Below, in pieces: positions 26,681 through 36,225 of a stretch of DNA of 64,000 bases (within the stretch, counting starts at the first letter, position 1; every line of letters starts with the position of its first letter). The DNA is taken from the NCBI RefSeq assembly GCF_016827605.1, contig NZ_JAEPJQ010000003.1, positions 62,001 through 126,000 on the forward strand, written 5' to 3'. Source of the stretch: Hyunsoonleella ulvae. Lineage in GTDB: Bacteria; Bacteroidota; Bacteroidia; Flavobacteriales; Flavobacteriaceae. The translations under genes and the position numbers were made by a program. The notes beneath the pieces are model-generated. The model was not told where the DNA came from. It worked only from the letters and a program-made list of their open reading frames with translations, and ran no database searches.

Positions 26681-27687
26681 TGCTAGAAGGGATACAGTTT
26701 TTAAATAAAGAATTGTTTTGGTTGTTGTTGCTAATACCAGTAGCCATTGTCTGGTATATTTTTAAAAATAAAAAGCAAACTGCAGAATTAAAAATATCAA
26801 GTTTAAAAGGATTTAAAATCACTAATTCTTGGTTGCCAAAGTTAAGGCACATTCTTTTTGTATTACGTTTAATAGCATTAGCATTGTTAATTATAGCATT
26901 GGCACGACCCCAAACTGTTGATGTATCCAGTAAAACCAAAACCACACAAGGTATAGATATTGTTATGGCCATAGATGTCTCTGCCAGTATGTTAGCAAAA
27001 GATTTAAAGCCAAATAGACTAGAGGCTTTAAAGGAAGTAGCCTCAGAGTTTATTAAAGGACGTCCCAATGATCGTATAGGATTGGTAGAATATGCAGGGG
27101 AGAGCTATACAAAAACACCAATTACAAGTGATAAGGCCATTGTGTTACGTTCATTAAAAAGTATCAAATACAATACCATTATAGAAGGAGGTACTGCCAT
27201 AGGTATGGGTTTAGCAACTTCAGTTAATCGATTAAAGGATAGTAAGGCGCAAAGTAAAGTTATTATTTTACTGACCGATGGTGTAAACAATACAGGGTTT
27301 ATCGATCCTCGAACAGCAAGTGAGCTAGCAGTAGAGTATGGCATTAAAACGTATACGATTGGTTTAGGAACAAATGGTATGGCATTATCGCCAGTAGCAA
27401 TCGATTCCAGAACAGGGCGTTTTCAGTATGGCAGAATTCAAGTTGAAATAGATGAAGCATTATTAGAAGAAATTGCAGAAGCCACAGGAGGTAAGTACTT
27501 TAGAGCTACGAACAATAAGAAGTTAGAAGAAATATATAAGGAGATAAACAAACTAGAGAAAACAGAAATTGAAGAGTTTAAGTTTTATAATTACGAAGAA
27601 AAATACCGTCCGCTAGTATTATTAGCTGGATTGCTTTTGCTCTTAGAATTGCTTCTAAGATTTACTGTTTTTAGAAGTTTTATTTAA
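26680..27687 (+). CDS. batA: BatA, VWA-domain membrane protein
   Basis: Inner-membrane protein with two N-terminal helices (about 10-27 and 57-76), a VWA domain and a C-terminal helix (about 307-330). The metal-ion-dependent adhesion site is intact: Asp99, Ser101 and Ser103 in AIDVSAS. The VWA domain is expected on one face of the membrane to bind partner proteins. The length of 335 aa is typical for BatA. It is coupled by TAATG to the gene before it and followed by batB after 59 nt. Confidence 0.92.
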   Translation: MLEGIQFLNKELFWLLLLIPVAIVWYIFKNKKQTAELKISSLKGFKITNSWLPKLRHILFVLRLIALALLIIALARPQTVDVSSKTKTTQGIDIVMAIDVSASMLAKDLKPNRLEALKEVASEFIKGRPNDRIGLVEYAGESYTKTPITSDKAIVLRSLKSIKYNTIIEGGTAIGMGLATSVNRLKDSKAQSKVIILLTDGVNNTGFIDPRTASELAVEYGIKTYTIGLGTNGMALSPVAIDSRTGRFQYGRIQVEIDEALLEEIAEATGGKYFRATNNKKLEEIYKEINKLEKTEIEEFKFYNYEEKYRPLVLLAGLLLLLELLLRFTVFRSFI

Positions 27688-27746
27688 TACTGTTTTGATG
27701 ATTTGTAGTAGACTGTTTGCTACTACTGTAAACCGAATACTTAGAG

Positions 27747-28784
27747 ATGTATCAATTAGATGAAAAAATATGGTTTTGGGCGTTAGGGATAATTCCAGTA
27801 GTTGTCCTGCTCTTTTTGGTGCTTCAATTCTGGAAACATAGAACACAAAAGCAATTTGCAGATAAAGATCTATTAAAAAGGTTAAGTCCAGATACATCTG
27901 TTTTTAAGTCAGTATTAAAAATTATTTTTTTATGTCTAGCGTTTTTGTGTTTAACCATAGCCATGGTAAATCCTAAAATTGGTACAAAGTTAGAAACCGT
28001 AAAGCGCGAAGGGGTAGATATAGTATTTGCTGTTGACGTCTCTAAAAGTATGTTAGCCGAGGATATTGCACCTAACCGATTAGAAAAGGCAAAACAATTG
28101 GTAACGCAAATCATTAATAATTTAGCTAGCGACCGTGTTGGTATTATTGCCTACGCAGGAAAAGCATTTCCACAATTACCTATTACTACAGATTATGCCT
28201 CGGCAAAAATGTTTCTAAACAACATGAATACAGATATGCTGTCGTCTCAAGGTACAGCAATAAACGAGGCTATAAAATTAGCTACTACCTATTTTGATGA
28301 TGAAGAGCAAACAAATAGAGTGTTGATTATTATCTCAGATGGAGAAGATCATAGTGAAGCAGCAGTTGATATAGCGGAGGAAGCCAATGAAGAAGGTATT
28401 CGCATTTTCACTATCGGGGTTGGCGATGTAAAAGGAGGACCAATACCGTTAAAAAGAAATGGTGTTGTAGTAAGTTATAAAAAAGATAGTCAAGGAGAGA
28501 CGGTTATTACAAAGTTAAATGAAGACACATTAAAAGGTATAGCCTCAGAAGCAGATGGGGCGTATATTAATGGAAAAATCACAAACGATGTAGTAGAAAG
28601 TATAAGGGAAATTTTAAATAAAATGGATAAAACCGAATTTGAGGCCAAACAGTTTGCGGATTTTAAAGATCAATTTCAATGGTTTTTAGGTTTCGGTATA
28701 TTCTTTTTATTACTGGATATATTTTTGTTGGAACGAAAAACAGCATGGTTGAAAAAACTAAATCTGTTCAATGAGAATTTATAA
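27747..28784 (+). CDS. batB: BatB, VWA-domain membrane protein
   Basis: Paralogue of BatA, 345 aa, with the same layout: N-terminal helices (about 8-28 and 54-74), a VWA domain with Asp97, Ser99 and Ser101 in AVDVSKS, and a C-terminal helix near residue 315-335. Its VWA loop SDGEDHSEA differs from BatA (TDGVNNTGF), so the two probably bind different partners. The assignment as BatB rests on order and on likeness to this pair in Bacteroidota. Confidence 0.92.
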   Translation: MYQLDEKIWFWALGIIPVVVLLFLVLQFWKHRTQKQFADKDLLKRLSPDTSVFKSVLKIIFLCLAFLCLTIAMVNPKIGTKLETVKREGVDIVFAVDVSKSMLAEDIAPNRLEKAKQLVTQIINNLASDRVGIIAYAGKAFPQLPITTDYASAKMFLNNMNTDMLSSQGTAINEAIKLATTYFDDEEQTNRVLIIISDGEDHSEAAVDIAEEANEEGIRIFTIGVGDVKGGPIPLKRNGVVVSYKKDSQGETVITKLNEDTLKGIASEADGAYINGKITNDVVESIREILNKMDKTEFEAKQFADFKDQFQWFLGFGIFFLLLDIFLLERKTAWLKKLNLFNENL

Positions 28785-28846
28785 TTTTTTTAACGCCATA
28801 AAAAACAGGGTTTTATAATTTAGAAAGAGCAAGTAAAATAGTAATT

Positions 28847-29686
28847 ATGAAAAAGCTAATCCTATTTATCGTAATATGCATTTCCTTTGTTGGATTTTCG
28901 CAAGAAGATAAAGCACGCCTATTGGCAGAGAAAACAGCTAATAATTATGTTTATGAAGCTAATGAATTAGTAAGTGAAGATTTTATTGCCGCTGAGATGG
29001 CCTATAGAAAAGCATTATCTAAACAATCAGATAATATAGCAGGTTTGTATAATTTAGGGAATTCCTATTATGAAAAAGGCAACTTTGAAGAAGCCTTATA
29101 CCGTCATCAACAAACAGCTAAGCTAGCCACTTCAAAAGAAGCAAAACATAAGGCATTTCACAATATGGGTAATGTACTTATGCAAAATAAAAAGTGTAAA
29201 GAAGCTGTTGAAGCATACAAAGATGCGTTGAGAAATAATCCTCTAGACGATGAAACACGCTATAATTTAGCTTTGGCCAAAGAATGTGCAAAGCAACAAG
29301 AAGAAGAAAATAAAGACGACGAAAATAAAGAGGATAAAGATAATAGCGAGGATAAAAAGGACGAGGAAAAAGAAAACAAAGACGATAAGAACCAAGAAGA
29401 TCAGGAAGATAAAGAGGGAGACGAAAAAGAAGATAAAAAAGAAGAAGGAAAAGACGAAGAAGATAAGAAAGACGATAAAAAACCTGAGGATAAAAAAGAT
29501 GAAAATAAAAAGGGAGATAAAGAAAAAGAAGATAAGCAAAAACCCCAGCCTAAGCCAGGACAACTATCTCCACAACAAATTAAAAGTTTGCTAGAGGCTA
29601 TGAACAACCAAGAACAAAAAGTTCAGGAAAAAATGAATGCCGAAAAGCAAAAAGGAATCAAAATCAAGACAGAAAAAGATTGGTAA
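28847..29686 (+). CDS. batC: BatC, tetratricopeptide protein with charged low-complexity tail
   Basis: 279 aa. Signal peptide to about residue 19 (VGFSQ), then three or so tetratricopeptide repeats (about 25-145; YNLGNSYYEKGNFEEAL and HNMGNVLMQNKKCKEAV). Residues about 147-235 are almost only Lys, Glu and Asp, and the rest is a short conserved tail (LSPQQIKSLLEAMNNQE). TPR domains bind other proteins, here presumably BatA and BatB in the periplasm. The charged segment is typical for BatC and its length varies among strains; at DNA level it is a slippage-prone run of GAAGATAAA-like units. Confidence 0.9.
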   Translation: MKKLILFIVICISFVGFSQEDKARLLAEKTANNYVYEANELVSEDFIAAEMAYRKALSKQSDNIAGLYNLGNSYYEKGNFEEALYRHQQTAKLATSKEAKHKAFHNMGNVLMQNKKCKEAVEAYKDALRNNPLDDETRYNLALAKECAKQQEEENKDDENKEDKDNSEDKKDEEKENKDDKNQEDQEDKEGDEKEDKKEEGKDEEDKKDDKKPEDKKDENKKGDKEKEDKQKPQPKPGQLSPQQIKSLLEAMNNQEQKVQEKMNAEKQKGIKIKTEKDW

Positions 29687-29758
29687 AAGAATTACGAATC
29701 ATGAATTACGATTGTAGATTTAAGTAAGCCTGTAAATCGTAAATCTGAAAACGTAATT
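29687..29758. repeat. Short inverted and direct repeats before batD
   Basis: The gap holds GAATTACG twice in direct orientation and complementary pairs TTACGATT/AATCGTAA and AGATTTA/TAAATCT that could form alternative hairpins. No coding potential. It may be a simple low-complexity repeat of the same kind as the one after moxR. Confidence 0.45.
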
Positions 29759-31537
29759 ATGATTATGAAGTATAAAAAACACATATCATTAGTTTTATTA
29801 CTGCTAGTTTCAAGTTTTATAGTAGCTCAAGTTAAATTTGAAGCTAAGGTTAGTAAAAAGAAACTTGGTATCAATGAGCGCTTACGGGTAGATTTTCAAA
29901 TGAATAAAGACGGGGATAATTTTAACCCGCCTAGTTTTAATGGATTTACGGTTATTGGAGGACCAAATCAATCGGTAAGCAATTCATGGATAAATGGTGT
30001 TCGTACTTATAAAAAAACATACAGTTATTTTTTAGCGCCCAAACAACGAGGTACATTTAATATAGGTCAGGCCACAATAGAGATTGAGGGGGAAATCTAC
30101 AAAACAACACCTATTAAAGTAGAAATTACTGCAGCGATTGATAAACCAAAAAACCCTAACGACCCCAGCTATATCGCCTCAAACAATATCCATTTAGTTG
30201 CTGAGGTTTCTAACTCTAATCCATATTTAAACGAGGCTATAACCGTAGTATACAAATTATATGTAGCACCTACTACGGGTGTAGACAATTGGAAAGAGAT
30301 AGATATTCCCAGATACGATGATTTTTGGAGCCAGAACATAGATACACAAGGGCAACGCGTACAAAATGGCACGTATAAAGGCGAAGATTACCGTTATTTA
30401 ATCTTACGAAAAACAGTACTGTATCCCCAACGTACAGGGAAGCTTAATATAGAACCGTTAACGTTAAATGTCGCTGTACAAGTACCAACAAATAGACGTG
30501 ATATTTTTGGGAGTCGTTTAATGAGCAGGGTAAATAGAACAGTTTCAGCTGGTAATAGAACTATTAACGTAAAACCATTACCACAACAAGGTAAGCCTGC
30601 AGATTTTACTGGAGCAGTAGGGGATTTTAGTTTCAAAGTAACCACATCGAAAACAGAATTGGATGCTACCGAATCATTACAAGCCAAGGTTGAAGTAAGA
30701 GGAAAAGGTAATTTAAAGCTATTTAAATTACCTAAAATGAATTTGCCAAGCTCTTTAGAAGTTTACGAGCCAGAACATGAAGAGAACGTGAGTACAACAT
30801 CTCGTGGTATGCAAGGAAGTATTTCAGATACTTACACTGTAGTACCTCAGTACAAAGGAAAATATCCAATTCCTAGCATTTCATTTTCATATTTTGATTT
30901 AAAAACCGAAAGCTACAAGCGTCTATCTTCAGATGAAATTGTAATAAATGTACTGGATGGCCCAGTGAGCAATGCATCTAAAGCATCAAACAACACGAAC
31001 AATGTAGTTAAACAACAAATACAAACAGCCAGTAATCAATTTGCTTTTATAAAAACTAAAACAGATTTAATACCTAAACAAAAAGACTATTTTTTCAAGA
31101 CCAATTTGTTTTGGAGTCTATTGCTAGGCCCTTTTTTAGCTATTCCACTTGCTATCATAATTAGAAGAAAGAAAGCTACTCGTGATGCAGATATTGAAGG
31201 AAATAAAATTAGACGTGCAGATAAATTAGCTAGAAAATACTTAAAAGGAGCGAAAAAGGAATTAGGTAAAAAAGAAGCATTTTATGAAGCGTTAGAAAAA
31301 GCATTACACAATTATCTTAAGGCAAAACTACATATAGAGACTAGTGAATTAAGCAAGGATAGGATACAAAGTTTACTTGTAGAACGAGGCGTTACAACAG
31401 ATGTTATGAACGATTTTATTGCCATTTTTGAAAACTGCGAATTAGCACGTTACACGCCAATAGCAAACGTTACAATGCATGATGATTATCAAAAGGCAGC
31501 AACAACTATTTCTTTAATTGATAAACAAGCAAGTTAA
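29759..31537 (+). CDS. batD: BatD-family protein
   Basis: 592 aa. Signal peptide to about residue 23 (SFIVAQ), a large outer region of immunoglobulin-like beta domains (about 25-420), one membrane helix at about 450-470, and a cytoplasmic helical tail. Motifs such as KKKLGINERLRVDF and the GRGNLKLF-type stretch (RGKGNLKLFKLP) fit BatD. It likely presents a periplasmic beta-rich arm to the BatA/BatB VWA domains. Two in-frame starts, 29759 and 29765, differ by two residues. The stop is immediately followed by batE. Confidence 0.9.
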   Translation: MIMKYKKHISLVLLLLVSSFIVAQVKFEAKVSKKKLGINERLRVDFQMNKDGDNFNPPSFNGFTVIGGPNQSVSNSWINGVRTYKKTYSYFLAPKQRGTFNIGQATIEIEGEIYKTTPIKVEITAAIDKPKNPNDPSYIASNNIHLVAEVSNSNPYLNEAITVVYKLYVAPTTGVDNWKEIDIPRYDDFWSQNIDTQGQRVQNGTYKGEDYRYLILRKTVLYPQRTGKLNIEPLTLNVAVQVPTNRRDIFGSRLMSRVNRTVSAGNRTINVKPLPQQGKPADFTGAVGDFSFKVTTSKTELDATESLQAKVEVRGKGNLKLFKLPKMNLPSSLEVYEPEHEENVSTTSRGMQGSISDTYTVVPQYKGKYPIPSISFSYFDLKTESYKRLSSDEIVINVLDGPVSNASKASNNTNNVVKQQIQTASNQFAFIKTKTDLIPKQKDYFFKTNLFWSLLLGPFLAIPLAIIIRRKKATRDADIEGNKIRRADKLARKYLKGAKKELGKKEAFYEALEKALHNYLKAKLHIETSELSKDRIQSLLVERGVTTDVMNDFIAIFENCELARYTPIANVTMHDDYQKAATTISLIDKQAS

Positions 31538-31538
31538 A

Positions 31539-32300
31539 ATGAAAGGTCTGGTATACATGTTAATCGTTTTGCTATGTTTTTCTAAACTTGAAGCACAAAA
31601 CAACACGCTTTTTCAGGAGGGTAACACATTGTATAACGAAGGTAAATATGCAGAGGCCATAGATAAGTATATGGCTGTTTTAGAGACAGGGAGACATTCT
31701 TCAGAATTGTATTATAATCTAGGGAATGCCCACTATAAGCTAAATAATGTAGCACCTAGTATTTACTATTTTGAAAAAGCATTACTGTTAAAACCTGAGG
31801 ATGACGACATAGAGAACAATTTGTCTTACGCTAATAATATGACTATTGATGCAATAGACTACGTTCCAGAAGTAGGATTTTCAAGGCTAATAAAAAATGT
31901 AACAAACACGTTTAGTTTTGATAATTGGGCTAAAATGACGGTGGTTTTAGCCTTTGCATATGTTATTTTGGTACTGCTTTATTATTTTTCGTATGCATCA
32001 GCTAAAAAGCGTATTGCATTTATTTCTAGTATTGTATGTTTGGTGTCGTTATGTATAGCATTGGCATTGGCTTTTAATAAGTACGAAATAGATAAAAAAG
32101 ACAATCCAGCTATCGTGTTTGCCCAAGAGTCCCAGGTAAAAGCAGAGCCAAATTTAAGAAGTGAAGAATCTTTTAGGCTCCACGAGGGTACTAAAGTACA
32201 AGTGCTAGATACCGTAAAAAATTGGAAAAAAATAAGACTACTTGATGGTAAAACAGGATGGATTTCTTCCGAGGATATAAAAATATTGAAAGAGTTTTAA
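31539..32300 (+). CDS. batE: BatE, tetratricopeptide and SH3-domain membrane protein
   Basis: 253 aa from the ATG at 31539. Signal peptide to about residue 19, tetratricopeptide repeats (about 22-95; FQEGNTLYNEGKYAEAIDKY), two membrane helices (about 128-148 and 155-173) and a C-terminal bacterial SH3 domain (about 190-250, ending with GKTGWISSEDI). SH3 domains of this kind often bind cell-wall peptides. A reading frame open from a TTG at 31518 overlaps batD and is not needed. The gene starts two bases after the batD stop and closes the operon. Confidence 0.9.
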   Translation: MKGLVYMLIVLLCFSKLEAQNNTLFQEGNTLYNEGKYAEAIDKYMAVLETGRHSSELYYNLGNAHYKLNNVAPSIYYFEKALLLKPEDDDIENNLSYANNMTIDAIDYVPEVGFSRLIKNVTNTFSFDNWAKMTVVLAFAYVILVLLYYFSYASAKKRIAFISSIVCLVSLCIALALAFNKYEIDKKDNPAIVFAQESQVKAEPNLRSEESFRLHEGTKVQVLDTVKNWKKIRLLDGKTGWISSEDIKILKEF

Positions 32301-32349
32301 AAGCTTAAGAAAATATGTTTATATTTAATTCTGATTAATACAGAAAGAA

Positions 32350-32667
32350 ATGCTTAAAAACGGGTTAGTTATAATTTTATCATCAATATTTTTATTGATT
32401 ATAGCGATGCCTAGCATTATCAGCGTTTTAGATGATTCAGCAGATATATCCATATTTTACAATACATCCGAAGAAGAGAAGGATAAAAGTCAAGAGAAAA
32501 ATGTAGATAAGGAATTTGTTGCCTTTCAAATAAAATCCGCTTTAAAAACTAAAGTTAAAAACGTTAAAGCGTTTAGTTTGTATTACTACCTAAAGTCCTA
32601 TAAAAAACCTCATATAGAACTTTTTTTTCCACCTCCAAAGTTAGTTACAGTATTCTATAACATCTAA
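32350..32667 (+). CDS. Small secreted or membrane protein of unknown function
   Basis: 105 aa with an N-terminal hydrophobic helix (about 5-26), a charged middle (EEEKDKSQEKNVDKE) and a basic, aromatic C-terminus ending in HIELFFPPPKL. It may be a signal-anchored periplasmic protein. I recall similar small proteins with a xxDDSxDxSxFYxxxEEE pattern in flavobacteria near transport genes, but no function is known. It lies 59 nt before the SulP gene and 50 nt after batE, so it could belong to either unit. Confidence 0.65.
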   Translation: MLKNGLVIILSSIFLLIIAMPSIISVLDDSADISIFYNTSEEEKDKSQEKNVDKEFVAFQIKSALKTKVKNVKAFSLYYYLKSYKKPHIELFFPPPKLVTVFYNI

Positions 32668-32725
32668 TTAATTTTTATTCTAACAAACAAAATCTATGCC
32701 TTTAAGGCTATGGTTTTAAACTTTT

Positions 32726-34321
32726 ATGTATATGTTCAAATATTTAAAAAATGATATACCTGCCAGTATAGTAGTGTTTTTTGTTGCGCTACCATTGTGT
32801 TTGGGAATAGCCTTAGCCAGTGGAGCCCCACTATTTTCGGGTTTAATTGCAGGTATTGTTGGTGGTATTGTTGTAGGAGCCATAAGTGGTTCTAATATAG
32901 GTGTAAGTGGACCTGCGGCAGGTTTAGCGGCCATAGTTTTAGCAGCAATAACGTCTTTAGGCTATGAAAACTTTTTAGTAGCTGTAGTTATTGGTGGAGT
33001 TATTCAGCTTTTGTTTGGTGCTTTAAGATTAGGTATTATTGGATACTTCTTCCCTTCTTCTGTAATAAAAGGGATGTTAACAGGTATTGGTATTATAATT
33101 ATTTTAAAAGAAATACCTTATTTCTTTGGAATGGATAAAAACCCACAAGGGGATTTTGCATTTCTTCAAGTAGATGGTAAAAATACTTTAACAGAATTGT
33201 TAAATGCTATTAACGCCTTAATAAGTGGTAACTTTAGTGTTGGAGCTACGGTAATTGCTTTAATCGCAATGGGAATCTTGATCTTGTGGTCTAATGTGCT
33301 TTCTAAAAAAGGCAGGCTATTTCAATTAATACAAGGCCCTTTAGTAGCAGTTGTAATTGGTATTGTTTATTATATTTTAACCAAAGACAGTTCTTTAAAT
33401 TTGGAGGAAAATCATCTTGTAAAAGTACCTGTTCCTGATAGTTTTGATAGTTTTAAAAGTCAGTTCAACTTCCCAAATTTTTCGATTATTACGAAACCAG
33501 AAATTTGGTTAACGGGCTTTACAATCGCTCTAGTAGCTTCATTAGAGACTTTACTTTGTGTTGAGGCTACAGATAAATTAGATCCTCATAAAAACGTAAC
33601 CCCAACCAATAGAGAGTTGTTTGCGCAAGGTACAGGGAATATTGTTTCAGGTATGATTGGCGGTTTACCTATAACTCAGGTAATTGTAAGGAGTTCAGCT
33701 AACATTCAATCGGGAGGTCGATCTAAAATGTCTGCTATTATTCATGGGTTCTTTTTATTGATATCTGTAATAGCTATCCCAACATTATTAAACATGATTC
33801 CGTTATCTGTTTTGGCAGCGGTATTATTTATAGTAGGGTTTAAATTGGCAAAACCATCTACATTTAAGACTATGTTTAGCCTTGGTTGGAAACAATGGGT
33901 GCCATTTATAGTAACAGTATTAGGTATTATTTTTATTGATTTACTTTGGGGTATCTTTCTAGGTCTAGTAGTTGGAATCCTAATCATTATGGTAAAAAGC
34001 TATCAAAATTCACACTTTTTGCATAAAGAAGGCGAGGATGTTGACGACGGTAAAATAAAGATGACCCTTGCAGAAGAAGTAACGTTTTTCAACAAAGGAG
34101 CTATATTGAAGGAATTGGATAATATACCTCCAAATTCGTTTTTAGAACTGGATGTTAGCAAAACAAGATATTTAGATAACGATATTATTGAAATTCTTGA
34201 AGATTTTGCTCTTAAAGCTAAAGAACGAAATATAGATATAAAGTTAGTATCAGAGCGGGGTATTGTAGAAAACCCTGAAAGTTATATAGATTTCTTTAAA
34301 CTGGATAAGCTAAGGCGGTAA
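32726..34321 (+). CDS. SulP-family inorganic anion transporter
   Basis: 531 aa inner-membrane transporter with about 12 hydrophobic segments to residue 430 and a short C-terminal STAS-like domain (LELDVSKTRYLDNDIIEIL). The opening (DIPASIVVFFVALPLCLGIALASG) is typical of the bacterial SulP branch that includes bicarbonate and sulfate carriers. No sulfur-assimilation genes are near; the facing gene is an SbtA-like bicarbonate permease, so bicarbonate is the favoured but unproven substrate. ATG codons at 32726 and 32732 are both possible starts. A strong terminator follows. Confidence 0.88.
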   Translation: MYMFKYLKNDIPASIVVFFVALPLCLGIALASGAPLFSGLIAGIVGGIVVGAISGSNIGVSGPAAGLAAIVLAAITSLGYENFLVAVVIGGVIQLLFGALRLGIIGYFFPSSVIKGMLTGIGIIIILKEIPYFFGMDKNPQGDFAFLQVDGKNTLTELLNAINALISGNFSVGATVIALIAMGILILWSNVLSKKGRLFQLIQGPLVAVVIGIVYYILTKDSSLNLEENHLVKVPVPDSFDSFKSQFNFPNFSIITKPEIWLTGFTIALVASLETLLCVEATDKLDPHKNVTPTNRELFAQGTGNIVSGMIGGLPITQVIVRSSANIQSGGRSKMSAIIHGFFLLISVIAIPTLLNMIPLSVLAAVLFIVGFKLAKPSTFKTMFSLGWKQWVPFIVTVLGIIFIDLLWGIFLGLVVGILIIMVKSYQNSHFLHKEGEDVDDGKIKMTLAEEVTFFNKGAILKELDNIPPNSFLELDVSKTRYLDNDIIEILEDFALKAKERNIDIKLVSERGIVENPESYIDFFKLDKLRR

Positions 34322-34364
34322 CTTTGCCGAGATTTAGTATAAAACGAAAACTATTACAAAGTAG

Positions 34365-34390
34365 AAAGCCACCGATAGGTGGCTTTTTTT
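34365..34390. terminator. Bidirectional terminator between SulP and SbtA-like genes
   Basis: AAAGCCACC-GATA-GGTGGCTTT forms a 9-bp stem followed by T on the plus strand and preceded by A, so it can serve both convergent genes. Confidence 0.85.
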
Positions 34391-34423
34391 AATATAATTT
34401 TTCATTTTCATAATTTATAGCAA

Positions 34424-35386
34424 CTATACCATTTGGATAAAAGCATAGTAAATAGGCATACCTAAAGTAATATTGAAGGGAAATGTTATACCTAAGGCCA
34501 TAGGAATATAAATACCTGCATCGGCTCTGGGTTCTGCTAGTTTCATCGTCGCAGGCACCGCAATGTAAGATGCGCCTGCCCCTAGAATGGCGAACAATAA
34601 TCTGTTGCCAGAACTTTCAGTGATAAAGCCACTTAAATATGCAACAATAAGGCCATTAATAAGTGGTATTATAATACCAAAAGCAAATAAAAAGAGTCCG
34701 TATTTTTTAAACCCTTTAATTCGTTTCGCAGTTACCATTCCCATTTCTAAAAGGAATAATGATAGAAAGCCTTTAAAAATATCTGTAGTAAACGGTTCTA
34801 TACCTCTTGCTTGGTTTGCATCAGCTATAAGCCCTATTGCCAAACTTCCTACTAGCATTAAAACGCTGCCACCAGTTAAGGAATGCTTTACTAACGATCC
34901 AATAGATTTATCCGTTTGCTTTTTGGCGTCATAAAGCATAATTAAAATTACGCCAACTATAATTGCAGGCGATTCCATAATCGCCATAATGGCTACCATA
35001 TGACCTCCAAAAGAAACACCTTGATTTTCTAAAAAAGAAACTGCGGTAACAAAAGTAACAGCACTTACAGATCCGTAAGCTGCAGCAATAGCACCAGCAT
35101 TAGGGACACCTACTTTTTTCTTCAGGGCGAAAAACGTATAGATAGGTACAATGCTGGACAGCAATATGGCAAAAATTATGGAATACAGAATTTCGGAATT
35201 GAATTCGCTATGCGACAATTCTTGTCCTCCTTTAAACCCAATAGCAAAAAGTAGATATAGAGAAATAAATTTTGATGAGTTCTCTGGGATTTTTAAGTCA
35301 CTCTTTAGGCAAGTGGCGAGTATTCCCAGAATAAAAAAAAGTAATACTGGATTAGTTAAATTGCTAATTAGTACATCAATGTTCAT
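34424..35386 (-). CDS. SbtA-like sodium-dependent bicarbonate permease
   Basis: 320 aa inner-membrane protein with about ten hydrophobic segments. It matches the SbtA/DUF897 family: NPVLLFFILGILA at the start, AAAYGSVSAVTFVTA in the middle and a second half repeating the fold (GAGASYIAVPATMKLAEPRADAG). In cyanobacteria SbtA takes up bicarbonate with sodium. The start at 35386 (MNIDVLISNL) is preferred over one 27 nt upstream that adds polar residues before the first helix. It converges on the SulP gene. No SbtB-type PII regulator gene is visible next to it. Confidence 0.85.
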   Translation of the reverse strand: MNIDVLISNLTNPVLLFFILGILATCLKSDLKIPENSSKFISLYLLFAIGFKGGQELSHSEFNSEILYSIIFAILLSSIVPIYTFFALKKKVGVPNAGAIAAAYGSVSAVTFVTAVSFLENQGVSFGGHMVAIMAIMESPAIIVGVILIMLYDAKKQTDKSIGSLVKHSLTGGSVLMLVGSLAIGLIADANQARGIEPFTTDIFKGFLSLFLLEMGMVTAKRIKGFKKYGLFLFAFGIIIPLINGLIVAYLSGFITESSGNRLLFAILGAGASYIAVPATMKLAEPRADAGIYIPMALGITFPFNITLGMPIYYAFIQMV

Positions 35387-35631
35387 ACGGTTAGTTATTT
35401 TAATTTGAGGCAAAAGTATTTTAACTAATCCATATATTTTTATTTAAACTTTTTATCAGAAACATAAATTTTTTTTATACATATAATATTAAAATACCTC
35501 AAATATTTAATGGGTTTCTAAGGATACAGGCGGTAATTTAGTTGTTTAAGTATTGAAAATGAATTAACTAGGGTAGTTATTCAAACCGAATTTTTGTAGT
35601 AGTAAAAAACTGTTGAATAACGTAAATGGTG

Positions 35632-36153
35632 TTAAACAGATGTATTTATACCATCATTGCTGGTATCATCTTCCTTATTTAGGATATTGGGAAAAATTGT
35701 TGGTGCCAAAGATTTTACTGGATTGTATAAAATGGAATTCTCTAAATCTTCACTACTCGCAAAAGGAATAGTTTTGTTTAGGCCATCAAAAACAATAAGT
35801 ACAACGCTTAATATTAGTCCTATTTTTAATCCTCCAAACACAGCACCTAATACTTTGTTTATAATACCCAAAGCAGCAAAATTTGCCAACTTGGTTAGTG
35901 CTTTCCCAGCGAGAGCTATGGCTAATACTATAATAACGAAGGTAATGGCAAAGGCAACAATATTAATGTATTTCTCATCCCATGAGACTTTTTCTATTAA
36001 AAAGTCTGCAGCAAAATTGCTAAAATGAATAGCCCCATAAACACCCAAAACTAATGCAGCAAGAGATGCTACTTCAACAAAAAGCCCTTTCATTAAACCA
36101 CGAATAATACCAAATAAAAGAAGAGCTCCAAGAATGATATCTATAATTGCCAT
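35632..36153 (-). CDS. CvpA-family membrane protein
   Basis: 173 aa with four hydrophobic helices in the first 125 residues (IIDIILGALLLFGIIRGLMKG is the typical CvpA opening) and a polar tail. CvpA was named for colicin V production in E. coli, but its general role in the inner membrane is unresolved. Nearby genes (an unknown soluble protein and dxs) do not clarify it. The 218-nt region upstream of the SbtA-like gene and downstream of this stop (35414-35631) holds nothing recognisable. Confidence 0.85.
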   Translation of the reverse strand: MAIIDIILGALLLFGIIRGLMKGLFVEVASLAALVLGVYGAIHFSNFAADFLIEKVSWDEKYINIVAFAITFVIIVLAIALAGKALTKLANFAALGIINKVLGAVFGGLKIGLILSVVLIVFDGLNKTIPFASSEDLENSILYNPVKSLAPTIFPNILNKEDDTSNDGINTSV

Positions 36154-36201
36154 AGGCTAAATTTAAACAAAAATTAGAATACTACTAATATTTAGGTTTA
36201 C

Positions 36202-36209
36202 TAACTTTG
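36202..36209 (+). promoter_or_regulatory. -7 promoter box for the 36226 gene
   Basis: TAACTTTG fits TAnnTTTG exactly and ends 16 nt before the start codon, which implies a leader of only about 10 nt. A -33 TTG is not clear. Confidence 0.45.
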
Positions 36210-36225
36210 TAACCTAATTAAAATT

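Noticed and set aside
29267-29607. Long open frames on both strands over the charged tail of batC
   Set aside because: They are by-products of the repetitive GAA/GAT/AAA codons of the Lys/Glu/Asp-rich segment; the TPR protein frame is the real one.
35414-35631. Possible small gene or RNA between the SbtA-like gene and cvpA
   Set aside because: AT-rich with scattered stops in all frames and no hairpin or motif that I could support.
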